A DNA stretch of 64,000 nucleotides, taken from the NCBI GenBank assembly GCA_013397845.1, contig VZTG01003728.1:320752-384751 (forward strand), in the 5' to 3' direction. Source of the stretch: Melanocharis versteri (Eukaryota > Chordata > Aves > Passeriformes > Melanocharitidae). Below are positions 38,531 through 53,207 of the stretch, one piece after another; within the stretch, counting starts at the first letter, position 1; every line of letters begins with the position of its first letter. The notes beneath the pieces are model-generated. The model did not search any database and had not been told where the DNA came from. It saw only the letters and a program-made list of their open reading frames with translations. The position numbers were made by a program, and so were the translations under genes.

Positions 38531-40686
38531 AAGAACTGATAATTAATTCAAATTTTTCTGATGCTAGATTTTGTATTTTGCACTTTATATTTTTTTTAAA
38601 TTTTAAATTAAGTTCTCATTGATTTAAATTTCATCACAAGCAATGAACCGCAGAAATTATTACAACAAGAGAACACGATATGCAAGCATTTCCCCGTAGT
38701 TTTTTTATGTACCTTAATTTTCAGCTGTAATACCATTATTGACCACAGCCTTTTCTAAGCAAAAGACTTGGAATGTTGGGTGATGACTACTTTTGATTTT
38801 CATTGTCATTTGTACATATGCACAAATACAGAGCTTGTGAAAAGCACTAGCAAAGAAGACTGTCACTATGAAATTATTCAGTCAACCACAGCAGGAGGTC
38901 TTTATTTTCAACAGCATGGCAAAAGCTACACTAAGCAAGATTAACAGCCTTCACATAAAACTACAGTTCTACTTTCCTACCTGAAAAGAAAATCATAGGG
39001 GAGAAAGAGATTTTAATCCAAGTATCTCCATTGCTTTTCTATAAATTGGGGATAGCACTGTCAACAAACTGCACTACAATACTAATACAGTATACTGCAA
39101 TGTTTTCTTATTGAAGTTGCACAGCAGGAACAACACATGTGAATAAAAGGTTGTATGTTTAAAATATTTAGAGTGCCAGACAGTGACAGCAACAGAGGGA
39201 ACGGATTACAAATGGCACATGGGAATAAGAGAGCCTAGCACATCAGAAGTTTCCTGCGAGGGGGACCCACATACTCTTTCTCTTAGTTAGCTAAACACTA
39301 TCACAGCATGAACAATGCACTAGCTAGTGACAGCTATTCAGCTCCCCCACCCCTCTTTTCCCCCAGCGGAAAGAGGTTTTTGTACAGAACACAGAAAATC
39401 TTAATTCTTAGAAAGTCTAACTCTAAAATGTTTTTTCAAGCCCTTTCTATGATCAGTACTAGGCCAATAAACAACTTTGATACTAGGCTCTTTACAGACT
39501 CCACAGTTTGCGTGTTTTTTATTCCTAGGCTCACTCTGCCAAATTAGGTTGGTGAGAAATGCAATCCAAAAAGGCTTCATGCTCAAGAGGAAGTCACAAG
39601 AACTGGCTGATAGGAAAGCCAGACTACATTCACAAACCACATTGACTGGAACAGAACTAGAAATGACTCCTGACTTTGTAAACAGGAAAACGTCAAACTG
39701 CTAAGGCAGAGCAGAATCAAAGTTAGGGACTACAGTCTGTACCTGTCCCTTTCATCTTTGAAGCCTAGGTCTTTGCATGCAGTAAATTCGCATTCAGGTT
39801 CATATAACATAGCTGTTAGTTCGTAATCAATTATGCAGGTGCCTGCTATCCCTGGAAAGTTTCTGTTGCTACAAAAACACAGCTTTCTCTGCTCCATCCT
39901 TGTCTCATTGCTCCCCTGATTCCATAGCTACACTGCAGACTCTCCTCTTCTTCTTGCTTCCTGCTTCTTCCTCTTTTTCCAAGTTACTGCAGCTTGGAAA
40001 CTGTTCTTCTGCTCTCCACATGCAGAGGTACTGCCAGAGCAGATGTAACCTTCCTCTGCAGAAGACTGAAAAGGATCTAACCAAATGGTTCATTACTCCA
40101 GAATTTTCAGATTCTACTCAGAACAATAAAATGATTTTATCCAGAAAATTTATACTGAAGTAGGTCTAGGATTCCATTTGAATTTCTGATTCAGCTGTGG
40201 CTTCGTTTGATAGGACTGTGAACAGTGAATTGATAGGAATCCCAGAAGTTAAGAACTACATGTACTTAGGTAACTTTCAGCTGAAATTTATTTACACTCT
40301 AAAGACACCATGTACGGTGAAGGCACCAGCTTTCCTAGTAAACTATTTGAATGCATAATCAAGAAACAACAACTCCACATCGTTAATAATGGTCACCACT
40401 TCAGCTTCTCTTCAGCAGATTAATTCATACTTTTTTTAAAGAGCTCTTTTTAAAAGAAGGAATGTTCTCCTAACATTCACTTTAATCACTTCTGTCTACT
40501 CCAGAACTCCCCTGCAGTATTTCCTCAGCCCTTCTAAAGATGGAATTCAGAATCAGATACACTGATGGGTTTCAGCTTTCCCACAGGTCTCTGCTGGTGG
40601 TGTACGTGGTTCCTAACTCAAAAAGGAACATAAGGTCATCCATCACTGCACTGAGCACTCATTTTCCACAATGACTCTTAATTCAC

Positions 40687-40764
40687 CTCTTGGTCACTTC
40701 TTTCCAAAATGTCATTCAGCAGTTGTACTGTCTTGCAGCTACAGTCTGCATTTTCGATTTCCAG
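40687..40764 (-). other. Exon-like sequence in the CWC27 intron (unassigned)
   Basis: 78 bp (26 codons) preceded on the minus strand by ctgtgttttacag and followed by GTGAAT. One frame is fully open and gives a polar, helix-like peptide (LEIENADCSC ... LLNDILERSD). It matches no protein that I recognise. In the phase required by the next CWC27 exon (two codon bases carried over) it hits a TGA, so it cannot be an in-frame CWC27 cassette and would act as a poison exon if spliced in. It could easily be chance. Confidence 0.2.
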
Positions 40765-41396
40765 CTGTAAAACACAGCATTTAGTTATATTACAAGGATA
40801 TTTTTATTGTATTGTGCCAATTTAGGCATTAAATTCTAATTATTTGTAATACTCTGTTGACATGTACTTTATTAATTTCTTATGAGGACTTCTAAAAAAT
40901 AAAAATAAGAACGTCACTGGCTTTCAAAAAAATGCTTGATATAAATCTACCTGTACTATAAACATGCAGAAGCTCAGTTATTTCTCTAAATCAAAAAGTC
41001 AACACTTCCTGAACCTGTATCATATCATTCTCTGCCTCCAGTTTTCCCAAAAGGCAATACAGTTATCTACTACTTACAAAATCACACTAACTAGCATTAA
41101 TTTCAACTTCGGTGATTTATTTTTTTTCTGAAGTCTGTGCCAAACCATTCTATTATACCTGGGTAGGAGTGAAGAAAAGCTAACTTGCCTTCATTTCTCT
41201 GTATCATACTTATCACCAAGACTGGACTATGAAATAAATGCTCTGTTCTTTGAATTCTTGTAGTTTTCTAACTTTTATTAAAATGAACACTAGTAGAGCA
41301 GAAAGCATTACACTTTCACCAAAGTTCTTAGACTTGAGTTAGCTAACCCTGTTATCTGAAAATATTTAATCTTAAAAGATGGGGAAGGAAGGTTTT

Positions 41397-41545
41397 GAGA
41401 ACAGCCCTACTGAGAAGGAGTGGGGGTGCTCATGGATGAGAACACGGACATGACCCATCCGTATGCACTCAAAGCCCAGAAAGCCAACTGTCCTGGGCTG
41501 CATCAAAAGCAGCGTGGCCAGCAGAGAGATGGAGGTTATTTTCTG
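41397..41545 (+). mobile_element. CR1 LINE ORF2 fragment, sense on plus strand
   Basis: 'acagccctactgagaaggag', 'tgggggtgctcatggatgag', 'gacatgacccatccgtatgc', 'gcccagaaagccaactg', 'cctgggctgcatcaaaagca' and 'gcgtggccagcag' reproduce the same CR1 ORF2 interval as the start of the 9192 copy. Truncated at both ends. Confidence 0.9.
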
Positions 41546-44338
41546 CAGTTATCTACTTAACAACATATATTGCATGCTCCAGTTTTCTAATATGTATATA
41601 TATAATTTTTCTTTTGTATTTTAGATCAGAATAAGATCTCAGTTAATAACAAATAAAATCAGTTGGAAATTTAGCCAAATATTTTAAGTTAAATGGATAA
41701 AATTGTTTCTAAGTGCCATGTACTGAAGGCGGTTTTCTGAAAGTAATTAAGGGTCGTCTGAATTTACAAAGTAACTCAATTCAAAAAAGAGAAGTTCTGT
41801 ATTTGACTTCACTTTGGCAAAAGAAAATAGAACTGATTACAGAAATAAACAATAATTGTGATTTTCTTGTAAGTGACCATATGATCATACTTGCTGTGCA
41901 CATGTCCAAAACCACTCCTCCTTCTCTATACACATATATAAGCCTCTTTGTACTTGTAGGCTTCTGCATACATGTATATAAATCATAACTGCCTCTATTT
42001 ATTTAAGCACACCAAGTCTCTAACCAATAAAATATATATTATACACAGACACAAATAAGACCTAAAGAGGCACAGTATCTCATTCAACTGTGATTTAGGG
42101 AAAAAAAATGGCCGCATATATTCAAAACTGTAATTCGGCTACTCCCATGCAGTGATGACAAATCTCAGAAGATGCTAAAATTCATTGGATGCCATATTCC
42201 AATCACAAAATGCCAGAAAACTTTGCATTCTAAGCGTTTCCAAATTTACCCCAACTCCAGGCTAAAGTTCACTACAATTTAGAGTATTCACCACTCTCCC
42301 TCTAAACTCCACGTAAGACCCTAGAGAGCACCACTATACAGAGGTGCTATAACTCCTTGAGGTTACACACAGTCATTCACTGATGCTGGTACAAACAATA
42401 TTAAACAAGACTACATTCTTTCAAAACTGAAGTATTTAGGTGGTGGCAAAACCATAGATAGCCTCACAGTTAGAGGATTTACTGAGATAAATGTAAATTT
42501 ATAATGGAGGAACTATTCAGAGACTGAACAACTGAAATATCATGGTTGTCTTCATCACTGTGCCTGGAGTTTTTCTAAAATGCAAGTCATGGTTGAAACA
42601 AAAATTAATTCAGGGAAGTGCTGCAGTAATGATTAAATTATTATTTTCGATGGCATAGCATGTCATTTTCCCTTCTCCTTTTTTAGTATTATAATTACAT
42701 TTCTTATGTTTTTTAAGTCTCTGTTCAGACAACAGCTTTGTTTTCTGCTAGACACCCTTGAAAAATGCATAATATTCTGTTTGAGAGTTCCAATTCTAAG
42801 TTAAAATACAAACAGTATTTTCAAATAGAGAACCCCAATGATAAAACAAAACAATATAAAACGTCATGTTTGCACAACTAACTGATTTGCAGAATGTGTG
42901 GAAGAACCAAGATGAATGTCTGCTCTACACTGTCAGTTTTGAAGCCTTTTCTGATATTCCTCCTTCTGCTCCTTGGGGTATCTGCGAACATGCAATTCTT
43001 GGAACGGACAGCAAATTCCCCATTTGGCATGTACATCTAAGACTTTTCTAGGGTTCAAAAATCTTATTTTTGTCTGGATTGCATTACTGCTCATCTCTGG
43101 TACTGCAAGAATTTTACAACTGTAAATATCAGAATAAAAATTATGGATTTGGAATAGGGACTGTGTCTTTTTGCCAGCCTGGTTTTGCTGTAGAAGTCAG
43201 ACACATATATATCTGTCTGTTTTCTGCAAATGGTGTATTGCAGCTGTATCTCAAATAAGATGATGATATAAAAATGGTGGCAGACATATTCAGCAGTCTT
43301 GACATTGGAAACCTATAGATGAAATATTTTAATATAGCTGCTGGGTCCTGTATGGCCACCTGTGTTAACAGCAAGGCTGACAGTTAATGCTGTGTTTGAT
43401 TTTAGCAGTATCTGGTATACTACAGTTTGCAATTAGTACTGTAACCCTGTGTTTAAAAAATAAAATGTTAAAAACTTCTGCACTGAATGAATTTATGGAT
43501 TAATTGCCAGTATCTATATATTTTACCTAGGAAAGATTTCAATGATGAAATCTAAAAGGACTGGTATGTTTAATAAAGACTACATGGGCAACTGTTACTG
43601 TCTTTTCATTACCATAAACCTGAGTGTAAACAGGTGCATCATATAATTAACACTTCAGAGAACTAGCACTCTATTTTAATGTAATTATACATACTGGACT
43701 GTAAGCTACATGGTACGTCAGCAGTCCCAGTCTCAGTATTGTATTTCGCAGGCTGAAACTGATGAAGAATGCCACCATTTTATGCTACTGGGAGAAACCC
43801 AGCAAATAGCAGGGCCCATAAGCTGAGCATGAAGTATAAACTTGCACAAGAAAGACACTAAAGGAGAGGCAATATATTTTATTATGGTTACTAAGACAGA
43901 TGTAGAAGGAAAAAATCACACAGGTTTCAGGGCACACAAGCTCTTCTTCAGCTAGTTTATTTTTGTTCCACAGTTTGCTTAATAAAAGGTATTAGCTTTC
44001 ACTATAAACTTTCTTTGCTTACATTGTTCAGCCATCAGTTACACTGCCAGAAAATGCAGATGTACGCATTAGGGCACGTATAGAAGCATATATCTTATAT
44101 TAAGGCTGATTTTATGCACTATCTGGACTTTCTATGTTCACAGCAGATCCTGGAACAGATAGGAGACCCTAAATTTTCTCAGTTATAGAGGAAAACCGAA
44201 ATTTGCTTACTGCAAGATAGTTAACAACTGTTAAACAAAACTAGAAAAAGTGGAGACCAACAGCATCTCATTCAGACCAATGCTATATCTATCTGTATTG
44301 CAAATGCCTAGCTTAATGCTTGATAGAAATAGGTTTGC

Positions 44339-44363
<25 letters not shown>
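44339..44363. repeat. Homopolymer run of 25 T
   Basis: Uninterrupted T run in the intron. Read on the minus strand it is an A25 tail preceded by ...tatatt, so a retrocopy tail is conceivable, but no parent gene or flanking duplication was found. A 'gtatgattctatgac' CR1-like tail lies about 120 bp to the right. Confidence 0.85.
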
Positions 44364-44369
<6 letters not shown>

Positions 44370-46949
44370 GGACACCACATTGCAGACCAACAGAGCTGTT
44401 GCAATTAAGAGGTCTTCCTCTTACTCTGTCACTTATGAATGATGGCCTGCAGGAGGAATTCTTGGTTTTGTTCCTTTCTGTATGATTCTATGACTCTTAA
44501 ATTTCACCCTATTTCTATCATTCAAGCTTTTGAGATCATACAATTTTGCATTAGGATATTCCTATCTCATTAACATTAGTTTCCAACTTTATAGTATTTA
44601 CAAGCTTCTTTTAACAAACTGTGGTGGGTTTTTTTTAGTATTTAAAGTATTAGTGAAAACCTGGGATTAGAACTAGCCTATAAATCTGACCCAAAACAAT
44701 AGCTTTCAACATACTTTACGTTCTCTTTTAACCAGCTTCTTACTTATTTTACAGTTCTTGTTCTGTATTTCTCTCTCTTAAATGTTAACCATCTCCTCCA
44801 AATTAATCCCAAATAAATTTTATCATCTAGCCTAGAAAAAGCTTACTGTTGCCCAGGAAATACGTACAGACAGGTTAATTTATCAGAATCTTTTATAGTA
44901 AACCAATTCAACATATTTTTTCTATTAGCCACTAATAAGCATCTTTAATATTCTTAGTTTCATATCTAGGTCATTGACTTACATTGTTCTATTATCTTAG
45001 AGGAAGCAAACCAAATCTGTAACTTGATATGAAAGCTTAGAAGTGTTGTTTCACCAGAAAAGTCAAACAGGTTCTAATATCTTAAAGTAATAAATGCTTT
45101 AGAAGTAGCAAGGGTGTAAACCAAAAAATAAAAAAAAACAAACCCAAAATTATTAGTTGCAATGCAAAGCTCACAAAAAAATTGACCAGAAAGACAAGCA
45201 ATTAAATAGTGTGACTAGCAAGCTGTAAAATAAATGTTAGAAGAATTTTGCATCTGTAAACCTAAAGCTAGAGCTGTCAGAATAGATTGTAAAAGGTCAT
45301 ATGTTAGAAGGTGTATTAAAGGGGCTATGATGAGTTTTAAAGAGGAAACAGCTGAAAGTTTAATGCTAAAATGATTGAATTAATTAAAACAAGAAAACAT
45401 AAAAGAAGCAAGAGGTCACTAGGTCACATGGGATTAAAGGGAATAATAAAGTAAAACAAAATCACTGCTGATCAGATAAATTATTGATTTGCATCAGTTT
45501 TCTCAAAAGAAGATTCTAGGGAGGTAACTCTCCAAGAACCTGATCTGATTTGGCCATAAAGATGAGACAAAACCAGAGAGAGAAGTGTCAGAAGGGTAAA
45601 TTTCGACCAACTAAAGTGTGATAAACCTCCAGAGTACATCCTCAGGAAGGAACTCAGAAATGACTGCTCCACTAACCCACCTTAAAATCAGTGTCGTACC
45701 AGATGACCAGGTAGTAACAAACACTGTACCTCTAGAACAAAAGGGATGACCAATAACAGCACAGTGCATGTCATGACAGCTTCTTGTGAACTGTTCTAAG
45801 TAACTAATAAGATAAAAATCACCTTAAACAGAGAGTCTCTAAGTTTTCTCATTAATCCAGTAGTTTCATTCTAATATATTGGTGAAGGTGTGGATGAACA
45901 AAGTGATGGACAACAAGGTGAACAGCTTTAGATATTCAAAAAGCTTACACAATGAGACTTTTAAAAAGAGAGAGAAAAGCGTGAGAAGTGGATTGAAAAT
46001 AAAGCGCAGAGTGAAAAAATTTAGCCAAACTAAGACAAGAATAAGCAATTACCTTTCAGTATGACTAAGTTAATACTTCAGGTTAAATACTCTGAATTAA
46101 GTGGAGTGAGACATATTTCCAGAAGATACAAAATCAAGAACTCAGCCAACTCCAGACAAAATATGGTGACTTATTGCGCGGTTTTAGCTCAGGAATGGAA
46201 AATGGAACAAACAGGTTCTCAGAAACTCTAATTAAATTACCTTACAAAATTGAAGAAGATCCTGCAGTGTGAAGTCCTTCTACTCTTTACAAAGACTCTG
46301 TTACTCTAAAGAACAGAACAAGTTCATGAAAAAAGCCTGTGAACCTTGCTAGTAACAACACAATGAAGATATCTACCAATTCAAAATTGTGGAAAACAGT
46401 AAAAGAAAATGCACATTTATTAGTGAGAATAAACCAAGAACTATTATAGCATCTCTACAAGAGACAAGCAATATCACTCCATTTAGAATAGTATAAATGA
46501 AACGGAATATCCCATGCCAAAATGGCCAACACAGTACTACTGGAAACTGCAGAAAAGAAGACTAAGATTACTCCCCTCCTGAAAAATCACCTTTGACATG
46601 AAGCTGAAGAAAAAAGGAATTATTCATTTCAGAAGAAGATGAGACAGAGGAAACATGAAAAAGTGTAGTGAAACCACAACTACTGTGGACTTTTAACATC
46701 TAGGCAAGGAGGCACTCAGTAATAGCTTAGTAATTTAGAAAAGATAAAATATTTTTCACTTTTCAGATGAGATGACACAGTTTCTTTGGGGTAAAAAACC
46801 TTCACATTATTAAAAGTATGTCAGACATTTACATGAAAACCAGGAACATCTATTTAAAACAGTTAATGCTAAAAACAAATTTCAGAAGAAATAGAATACT
46901 CGATGCCTTGGGAACACCCAATTACAAATCAGTTTATGGGTATTGCTGA

Positions 46950-47085
46950 TGGATTCCTTTCCCACTTCTCTGAGGCCAATGGTACTGGCCACTGGCCAGA
47001 CAATTCCAGTTGCAGATTCCTGCATCATCAGTGGAGGCAAAGACACTTCAGACCGCAGCATAGGCCTAATGGAGATTTTTCTCTA
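46950..47085 (+). mobile_element. Possible old CR1-like LINE 3' scrap, plus strand
   Basis: 'cttctctgaggccaatggtactggccactggccagacaat' and the later 'gcataggcctaatgg' resemble the 'ctctgaggca..tggtactggccactg...ggtctgatgg' end of an older CR1 group (compare 16735). Weak and divergent. Confidence 0.35.
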
Positions 47086-50000
47086 CAAGTCTCACTCTGA
47101 TTCGCCATTTTATGAAAAGTGTCATCAGTACTCATGATTACTAAATACCAAGATATTTGTATCAGCAAATACAAATATTTTGAAGACTCTGATGTCTTCA
47201 AAAGAATATATACAAGGAATGATGGAAATAGCTTTCTATATATTCTACTAATAATGGTATACCATGCGTTATTTTAAACATCTAACTGGACAGATTAAAC
47301 TAAGAACATAGTACATGCCAATTATATATCACCATTTCTTGGAAATTGGATAAAACGCTTGCTCTGAATTTTGCCTGCTGTTTCTCAACATCTGATAAAA
47401 ATTTTTAACAGATGGAAATGATTGCAAAGTGAACAGCACTCCCTTCATGTTCTCCATTCTGCTGATTTAATCACAAACCCACTGAATCTGATAGTAATGA
47501 AACAATAGACTTATTGCTGATGAGATCACCAAATGGCTTCCATAAAAACCTATCAGACACTGTAAAATATAGCCACCACAGACATACAGAGTTATTTTCT
47601 GATCTGCCATATTACCTCTCAATACAAAATAGTAAATTCTATCACAGGAGCAACGTTAAATAAACAAATTTTATTTGTACTTACATTAAAGAACCATACT
47701 AAAGAAAGATTTTTGCCAAAAATCTTTCATGGAGTTAGCTGGCCTAGACATAGATTTTAACGCTCTTCCCTATTACAAAATGGCAACATTATTCCTGAGT
47801 GAGTCTGCCCTGCAGTCTTTATATAACAGGTATTTTAAAAAAAACAGATCTTATTAAAATGATTTGCTACTGCAAACTACAACTGCGAATTCTGAGCACA
47901 CAGTAGCTAGTAGTTCTAACAATGTAAAAAAGGCTTGAAGTTAAGTATTGTTTTGAGGTGTTTTCAGGATCAATGCTCCAACGTCTTAAAGATCAGCTAA
48001 ACATTCTACAGAATCTACCTAATGTATTACTCCACAAGCAACTACAGATTTTTTTTTACTAAGACTTGAAATGAGTAGATCTCTGAAGAAAAAATAATTT
48101 TTCTCAAATGTCAACTTTACATAAAATTGGTTTTTTGTATATAAAAATGTCATCAACTTAATGCCAGTTTAAAGACTGTCTGCAGAATGTTTCAAGTCTA
48201 GAAACAATCACTGAGCCTCACTCAAAACAAAAAACCCCTCCTTCTTCCAATAGTACTATTTGAGCCTCAAAGGATCCAACAGGGTGATTCATCCAGCCTG
48301 AGGATCCTCCCTGGCTGCCCCCTCTTCTAGGGGCTCCTCTGATCCAGACAAGAGAGAGCAGACTGGAAAGAATTTTTCTGGCAGCAAGGAAAGAACCTAG
48401 CTGCAGCAACTGCTTTTCCCAAGCCCTCTTTTGTCACATGAAGGAACCACATGTACATGATGTGACAGGGTAGAGATGTAGGATACTATGGGAAAGTCAA
48501 AAGCCAGGATTTCCACTGTCAGAACAATTTACATCATACTTCTTCTGAGGGACTCCTGAAGACAGAGATTGCTAGGTACAAGCTGGATGAGATGCTCTGG
48601 TAGTAGCATCCTGCTCCTTGTTTCTCTTTTCCTGTTAAAGGCAGAAACCAGAGACACAGACAGTAAACATGGCACTTCAGGGAATTACCCTCCAGAGCTG
48701 CACAACAGAATGCAACCAAAATAAGCCAAGTAATAGATTGTGAATTCTCTGTCTCTGGAAATATTATGTAGCTCACCCATCAGTCAAGCACTGTTAGCTC
48801 AGTGTATACTGGCTTCTGTATCATAAGCTGGTTAGGAAGACCTTTTAAAAACCCCTTGCCTTAATTTTATGATCCCCTCTATCTAAATAAGCTGACAGAA
48901 GGAGCAAATCAGTTTCAACTGGGATTTTGGTGAGAATGGGCCATCAAGTCCTTCTGGCTGTCCAGTAAAAGAAGAGATCCTCATGTCAAAGTCTGTTCAT
49001 GAATCAGATTCCAGACATCAGAGACAGGATGTGATTAGACATACTGGGTACAGATATTTCGTATGGAAGGTGAATTACAATGTAAATGGAGATCTGAATG
49101 AGCCTGAAAAGTATATCCAAACAAACAGAGGACAGAAATATCTTCAACAGAATGTAAGCTGCAGGTGTTATTTGCTATTTTTCATGTGACAAGGACTTGA
49201 GGGTATAAAATGAAACTGCGAAACAGCAAATTCAAAACAAATAACAGGAAATATTGTCCACACTGTTTACAATTACATTGAGGAATGTATTGCCACAAGA
49301 CACCGAACAGACCAAAAGCATGAGCAGGTTCAAAGCAGCTTGGTCTAGTCACAGAAGAAAAATATACCACAGAACATTAAACAGAAAAGTCCAAATGAAC
49401 TTCCTGACTAAATAAGCCTTGAACTTCACATTGTTGGAAAAAGGAAAAGTTGCCCAGTAGTATCTTAGCACTATGCTGCTTCTGTCCACCATCAGAAGCA
49501 AGACATTTGGCTAAACTGATCTTTGATCTAATTTGGCATAATTTATTTTTAAATCAGTTATGATTTCTAAAACCTGACATTTATTATTTTGACTTAGTAA
49601 CACAAAAGCATGGAGTGATATCTGCCATACTGGAGAGCTCCATGTCTGAAGGTGCACAAACGTATTTATTTTTTTAACTGACTACAGTAATTAAATATCT
49701 CTCAAGCAAAAATATTCCTCACAGAAAATGATCTGTCATTTTCTGTTTCTGAATTGAGAGAACTTAGTTTTTTTTGCAGCTCCAAGAAAGATCATCCTCT
49801 TATTTTATGTAACTGGAAAATCTTGATGTAACTTTGAAAGCAACAACAATGAGATATGCAATGGTAAAACAAAAAGGAAAAGCATTCTAATTTTATGTAA
49901 TGCATCAATGGTTAAATAAGGAAGTAGATTAATAATCAATAGATTTTGAAATACAATCAAAGCCTGACTCACTATTTAGCACCTGTGTGACCTTCCTCCA

Positions 50001-52370
50001 TATTGAACACTTAATGAACAACCATCATGCCACATCCGATGTAGAGTTATCTGAAGAATGCCCAAAGACTATAGAATTAATTACACCAATGTATACACAA
50101 TCAGAAAAACTCTCCCAGCGTTATCTCCCACAGTGTTATCATAGCATGTACTCCAGTGGTTAGTGTATTCTCTACAATAATTTTTTTATTTCAACTATAT
50201 CAGTCACAAAAACCAGCAACAAATAAGCATCATAGTAAGACTACGACAAAAGAATTAATAAAATTAAAGTGATAGTTTTTATAACAATTATAATAATCTG
50301 TGAAGTCTGTGAATAACCAAAAGTAAGGCCTGTTATCTCAGAGTTCTACAAGCACGATCTCAGCTCTAGGTTATTTTACAGAAGAATATTTGAGCTGATC
50401 TGCTTCATAAACCAGATGGATTGCACATTCTTATGAAGTAGTTTCATCTCTAATCTCTTCCCATTACCCATTCCCTGTTCATGTGAAAAAAGAATGGTTC
50501 CAAAATGCCTCTCACATTATTATCCCACACCTGTACAACAATTAAGCGTGGACTATATGTGAGTCAGAAAAAACATACCTCCTTAGGCTGAATGAAAAGA
50601 ATTTCTAAACTGAGCTAAAGCACATCTTAAAAATGAAATCAAACAGCAAAGATGTTTTATTTTTGCAGTAGATTGGAAACTGGACCTGAATCATTATGTT
50701 GCAATAAAAGTTTACTTCAGATGATCATCTCACCCTCAGGTGTAATTGAAATTATTTGTAATTCACTAATAATGAACATTATTCAAGTATCAATATCATA
50801 TATCAAACCTATTTAAGGATGCTCAACAGGATGTTTTATTCTAGTAGCCATAGCACATTAGAGATAATAGATTGGCATATGCAACCATGTTAATTACTTG
50901 TATTGTAAATGCAGTCTCCAATCCTCCAGTTTTATACACTGCTTTATATGTAAATCATTCTACTGGGTTATTATAAGTATAGTTTAATGTATTATGCCGA
51001 TCTCAAAACGAAATAAAATGCAAAATAACCCAAACGGACACATCTATTAATTGTATTACATATGCTTAAAATGTTGAGGCTGAAACATTTCCAAACAACT
51101 AGCTGTAAGTAAACAAGGAAAACTAACCTTTTATTTGAGCATATATAAGACAGGTGCTAGTCAGCATGCATTTTATCCCATGTATAACTGTTTCAGTCAG
51201 GAAATATCCTGCAAGTTTCATCTTTTTAGGCTTCAGTCAATTAAGTTTTTGTCCTTATTAGTTGAATTTATCATAAAACAGTTGACTAAATTTTGTACTT
51301 AAGCCGACAGAGGTAACATTTTCACAGTTCATATCACAAGAACAGTTCAATTCTCATAACAATGCCACCACTAACATTAATTTGATCAGTAGAGGGCTAT
51401 AGAGGGCATTTATTTGTCAGGTATAAACACACTGTCACATACGTAATATTTTTAACATGTAAATATAGTACTTGATTTAATAAACATGCAATTGCTTTAC
51501 TTTGCTTAAATAATATACTATATACTGTAACCATACAGTGTTTTACACTCTATGAAGTAATGCAAATTATTTTTGGTATAGACAAGTTCCATTAAACAGA
51601 CAAGAAAACCAGCTGTAACACACAGAAAAATTTCTGTGACCTGCTGAAGACCATGTTCATTTGGGTTAAGGAACAAAAAGTTAGTAACTGGTTCATGTCT
51701 ACTTTGGAAACAAAACAGGCATCCGGCATCACAACAATGCTCACAAAACAGGTTTTAATTAAGTACAGAAACATTAAGGGTGAACTCTGTTTTGTGAAAA
51801 AGTCTTAGAATCTACAGGAGTCTATTTGTCCCAACCTCTCAGCATTAGATAATGTGTTATCTCTAAGCTGCTTTGAATTTAGAATCATAGAGTGCAGCTA
51901 AAAACACTAAAGTCCACCAGTAAACCAATAAAACTCAGTGCTTAAAAAGTCAGGTAGGTAGTTAAAGTAATGATGATATCTGCACTTAGAAATCGAAGGA
52001 TGCTCCTTCCTTTCAAATTTTCTTACTAAAATTACTAGCAAAGAACATTTATTGACAGCCAATAAAGCAAAAAAAATAATATAAAAAAAAGATAAAAAGG
52101 TCATATCAAGAAGTAGTCTTACCACAACAACGTAAAGTAAAAAAGTTGCCAATATTCTCTTTACTTTTCATCTCATGTTTAATTTCTTCATTGCACCTGT
52201 TATTCAGCGCTAAAACAATAAAGATCACTGGACACAGATAATGGGTCTCATGACCTTCAATGTTACTTTTTCCTTATATTAAAAAATTTCCTTTCTATCA
52301 TGAAGTCTATGCATAACAACATAAAAAAACAATACATATAGAGTAATTCAGGGGTTTTAACGTCAAAATT

Positions 52371-52446
52371 GATAGTATTATAATACATAGAGTATATACA
52401 GTATAGTAGTACATATACCATATAGTATTATAATATAGAGAGTATT
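52371..52446. repeat. AT-rich direct repeat with about 50-bp period
   Basis: TAGTATTATAATA occurs at 52373 and again at 52423, each followed by a tagag-type motif. The core between them (gtatatacagtatagtag) is also TA/GTA-rich, so local hairpins are possible. Confidence 0.65.
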
Positions 52447-53161
52447 ATTTACTTCTCTTTAATCATTATCAGCATTTTGGGATCTGGTTTTCATTTGTTG
52501 ATTAGCCAGTAAAATCCTATTCCTGTTTTCACTGAACTACTAAAGATTATCACTAAATATTCTCAAGGAATGTCAATTGAAATGTTTCATATAAAACTCT
52601 CTCATGTCACTAAAGTTACCATAAATAAAATTTTTTGTGAGAGCCCATCTGATTTTTACAATTAAAATCTAAAACTACTTGGAAAAATGCTTGTAAACTA
52701 AAACCAGTAGTCGCTCCTCATTCAAAGAAGCTGTACTATATTTTATTCTAAAAGTATTTTGTATCTGTAATATCCTTATATATAGAAGGTTACAACTGTA
52801 TGCTCAGAAGTTCATATTCTAAAGGGTTAAATGCAGAAAAAAGACTAAATTGAGGAATGGCAGACATGTCACTTGAAGAAAACAAAATAACGGATTGAAG
52901 AAATTCTTCAGTGTTAATTGATTATTGAGATGAGGTTTATTCTCGAGGTCAACAAGTATTAGATGATACTTAAACACAGAGTTTGTTGATGCTTTTTTTA
53001 ATAAAAACTTGAAACATATGTGGCACACGGCCTCAGTCAGGAGGCTGCAAAAGGAGAGCAGGGGATTCAGCACATATTTTATTAACTCAATTTTCTTTTC
53101 AGCTTTGCAGTTCACCTTTAAAATAAAAGCTTAGATTCTGCTGAAAACAGCAAAATCTGTG

Positions 53162-53207
53162 GAAAATCCACAGGGAGGCTCCAAATCCTTGGGATTTGTG
53201 GATTTTC
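53162..53207. repeat. Inverted repeat with 11-bp arms and a nested smaller one
   Basis: GAAAATCCACA at 53162-53172 pairs with TGTGGATTTTC at 53197-53207. Inside, CAAATCC and GGATTTG form a second, overlapping stem, so the right arm can pair in two ways. Confidence 0.75.

Noticed and set aside
46903..47137. Two plus-strand frames of about 65 codons
   Set aside because: They overlap a probable old CR1 remnant and show no conserved domain.
51885..51905. 'tttagaatcatagagtgcag', resembling a CR1 tail
   Set aside because: Only the short tail motif is present; the flanking sequence does not follow CR1.
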